Notes under the pieces: model-generated
Database searches by the model: none
What the model saw: the letters and a program-made list of their open reading frames with translations, nothing else
What the model was told of the DNA's origin: nothing
Assembly (NCBI GenBank): GCA_019356535.1
Contig: CP037918.1
Location: forward strand, 372,001-436,000
DNA length: 64,000 nucleotides
Reading direction: 5' to 3'
Source: Chromatiaceae bacterium
GTDB lineage: Bacteria; Pseudomonadota; Gammaproteobacteria; Chromatiales; Chromatiaceae
Translations under genes and position numbers: made by a program
Part shown: in pieces, positions 62,226 through 64,000 of the stretch
Layout of the letters: each line of letters starts with the position of its first letter
How positions within the stretch are numbered: position 1 is the stretch's first letter

Positions 62226-63431
62226 CTACAATTCCCGCAACCCCTCCGATGGCTCGATGCGCGCCGAGCGCAGGCCGGCCAATGCGGCAGCAAGCACCGC
62301 GGCGGTCACCGTCAGTCCCAGCGCCCAGGCGTAGTGTTCGGGCAGCAGTACGCAGACCTGCTGGCCCTCGGCGAGCTGGTCGGAGAGCATGTCGTTGATG
62401 GCCCAGGCGGCGCCGCGATAGATGGCGAGCGCCAGTGCCCAGCCGAACACAGCGGTGTAGAAGGCCTGTACCACGGGGAACCAGATGATGTCACCGGTGC
62501 GGAAACCGACCAGGCGCAGTACCGACAGCTCGCGGCGCTTGCGGTCCACGTTGGCCCACAGGCTGGCGCCGAGCGACAGCGAGAAGCCGACCAGCCCGAT
62601 GATGGCGATGGCCCAGTAGATGGCGCTGAGGTTGCGGTCCATCTTCATCACCAGTTCGATGTCGGCGGCGCGGGTACGCACGTCGATGCCCTGTTCGGTG
62701 AGCAGGGCCTTAAGCGGTGCCACGTCGTAGATGGAACGCGCGTACAGGCGGAAGCTCGGGTAGCTGCGTTGCTCGGGGGGAGGGACGCCTTTCCAGCCCA
62801 GGGCGGGCACGGCGTGGCCGTCGCGGAAGTCTTCCAGTGCCTCGAGCAGCATCAGGTCGACGAAGGCGCCGTCGCGCGCAAAGGCGGACGCGGGCGCCAC
62901 GGCGACCACTTCCAGCGGCAGATGGACGCGCTCGCGCCGGCCCTGGTAGCGCCGTGCTAGGCTGCCGTCAATGGTGTCACCGGCCTGTACCTTGAGTTTC
63001 TGCGCGGCGCTGTGTGAGAGCACGATGCGGCGCAGGCCGTCGGGGGTGATGCCCAAGTCTTGGAGTAGCGGGTCGTTATGATCCGAGGGGATCATCTCGG
63101 CGTTGAGGATGCGTCCGGCCTTGTCGGATCGCAGTTGCAGGGTGGCGGCGATCGAGCGGGTGCGCGGTACCAGGAAGGCCACGTCGGGACGCTTGCGCAG
63201 GGCATCCAGCCAGGCAATGTCGTGGTGGCCGCTCCCCACCGGGCGGATCTCGCGGTTGGCCGGATCCTCGATGAGCTGCTCGAGCATGCCGCCGATGATG
63301 CCGAACTTGAGCCCGAACAACACCAGCATGGGGCCGAGCACCGCCGCCAGGGCCAGTGCGAAGCAGCCGGACATCTGCCATTCGTGGAAGTAGTCGCGGC
63401 TCGCCAGGCGAATGATCTTGAACAAACGCAT
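62226..63431 (-). CDS. ABC transporter permease (FtsX/MacB-like)
   Basis: A 401-residue protein with an N-terminal helix (MSGCFALALAAVLGPMLVLF), a large periplasmic domain (about residues 40-270) and three C-terminal helices (AIYWAIAIIGLVGFSLSLGA and onward), the MacB/FtsX layout. Such permeases transmit force across the membrane or extrude lipoproteins and peptides; no substrate can be assigned. The ATG at 63431 is four bases from the stop of the ATPase gene, so the two form an operon. Confidence 0.85.
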   Translation of the reverse strand: MRLFKIIRLASRDYFHEWQMSGCFALALAAVLGPMLVLFGLKFGIIGGMLEQLIEDPANREIRPVGSGHHDIAWLDALRKRPDVAFLVPRTRSIAATLQLRSDKAGRILNAEMIPSDHNDPLLQDLGITPDGLRRIVLSHSAAQKLKVQAGDTIDGSLARRYQGRRERVHLPLEVVAVAPASAFARDGAFVDLMLLEALEDFRDGHAVPALGWKGVPPPEQRSYPSFRLYARSIYDVAPLKALLTEQGIDVRTRAADIELVMKMDRNLSAIYWAIAIIGLVGFSLSLGASLWANVDRKRRELSVLRLVGFRTGDIIWFPVVQAFYTAVFGWALALAIYRGAAWAINDMLSDQLAEGQQVCVLLPEHYAWALGLTVTAAVLAAALAGLRSARIEPSEGLREL

Positions 63432-63435
63432 GGGC

Positions 63436-64000
63436 CTACCCGTTGACGACCGTCTCGGTGGTGCGCCCATCCGGCGAGCGCTGGGTGTGGTGGGCGAGCC
63501 GGCGTAGACCCAGGCGCTTGATGTGTCGCCAGGCGTGGCTGGCGACGATCACCGTGATATTGCGCTCCTCAGCCAGGCCAATGAACAGTGACATGATCTT
63601 CTCCGCGGCAAAGGGATCGACCGAGGCGGTGGGCTCGTCGGCGATCACGATGGACGGTTCGTGTGCCAGTGCCCGGCCGATGGCCACGCGCTGGCGCTCG
63701 CCGGTGGACAGGGTCTCGGGCAGCTTGTCCAGGTGCCGGGCGATACCCAGCTCGCGCGCCAGCTCCTCGATCACCGTGCCTTCCCTCAGCCCCAGCACAC
63801 TGCGCGAGAGGTTCATGTTCTCGCGCACTGTGAGGTAGGGCAGCAGGCCGCCGGTCTGCATTACGTAACCGATGTGCTGTTTGCGCAGCTCACCCAGGCG
63901 GTTGAGCCGGTGGCGCTTCCAGAAGGCCCCCACGTCGATGGGCTCGCCAGTGTTCTCCGGGCGAAAGCGGAAAGCGCCGATGTCGGTCGGCTGGGCGATG
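63436..64000 (-). CDS. ABC transporter ATP-binding protein, partial
   Basis: The C-terminal part (~188 residues) of an ABC ATPase; the frame stays open to the window edge, so the start and Walker A are outside. Q-loop region YVMQTGGLLPYLTVRENM, signature LSTGERQRVAIGRAL, Walker B SIVIADEPTASVD and H-loop VIVASHAW are visible. It pairs with the downstream permease. The LolD/MacB-like sequence suggests a type VII ABC system. Confidence 0.88.
   Translation of the reverse strand, partial: IAQPTDIGAFRFRPENTGEPIDVGAFWKRHRLNRLGELRKQHIGYVMQTGGLLPYLTVRENMNLSRSVLGLREGTVIEELARELGIARHLDKLPETLSTGERQRVAIGRALAHEPSIVIADEPTASVDPFAAEKIMSLFIGLAEERNITVIVASHAWRHIKRLGLRRLAHHTQRSPDGRTTETVVNG

Noticed and set aside
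1..64000. CRISPR arrays, tRNA and rRNA genes
   Set aside because: No regularly spaced repeats and no cloverleaf or rRNA sequences were seen on either strand.

Overview
The window reads as chromosome of a GC-rich, sulfur-oxidising gammaproteobacterium (Chromatiales-like). The grounds are a sulfur globule protein with a near-consensus promoter, several c-type cytochromes, a complete System I cytochrome c maturation operon, and gammaproteobacterial housekeeping blocks (trpEGDC, crp, speD, apaGH, pdxA-surA-lptD). The genus cannot be fixed from sequence reading alone.

Layout. 1-1,102: the end of a NapC/NirT-type multihaem cytochrome, a small relic, and a dihaem cytochrome. 1,421-5,237: the most unusual stretch, a decayed diversity-generating retroelement (DGR). 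It has a secreted formylglycine-generating-enzyme-fold target whose last ~35 codons look like a variable repeat (putative variable codons nearly all end in C), a 19-bp perfect hairpin, an HRDC accessory gene, an avd gene, and a reverse transcriptase cut off after its first ~85 residues, with a one-base frameshift before the cut. The cassette lies between a truncated and an intact copy of a TlpA-like thioredoxin gene. 5,316-12,408: ccmABCDEFGHI on the minus strand. 12,593-14,723: a Crp/Fnr regulator, a two-haem cytochrome and the sulfur globule protein. 15,141-25,847: trp genes, crp, osmC-like, speD, apaGH, and an insertion where rsmA would be expected. 25,844-31,629: surA, lptD (with a Pro/Ala-rich N-terminal insert), amgK and a HAD phosphatase.

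31,790-51,678 is a Wzx/Wzy-type exopolysaccharide locus: three glycosyltransferases, an asparagine-synthase-like protein without an amidotransferase cysteine, a VanZ-like protein, an ExeA-like ATPase with LysM/SPOR-like regions, flippase, polymerase, chain-length regulator, a BY-kinase-like protein with a degenerate P-loop, Wza-like export lipoprotein, an OmpA lipoprotein, a PssD/PssE pair and a WbaP-like initiating transferase. An IS3 wreck and an AT-richer formyltransferase-fusion gene follow.

55,757-62,188 is an anaerobic-growth island: ubiT, ubiV and ubiU (O2-independent ubiquinone synthesis), a YhcC-type radical SAM protein, and nrdD-nrdG. The nrdD product is split: the glycyl-radical segment is a separate 56-codon gene with its own strong ribosome binding site. 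The yhcC/nrdD intergenic region carries an FNR-like site and a tandem pair of NrdR-like boxes 32 bp apart. The window ends inside an ABC transporter. No tRNA, rRNA or CRISPR was seen.
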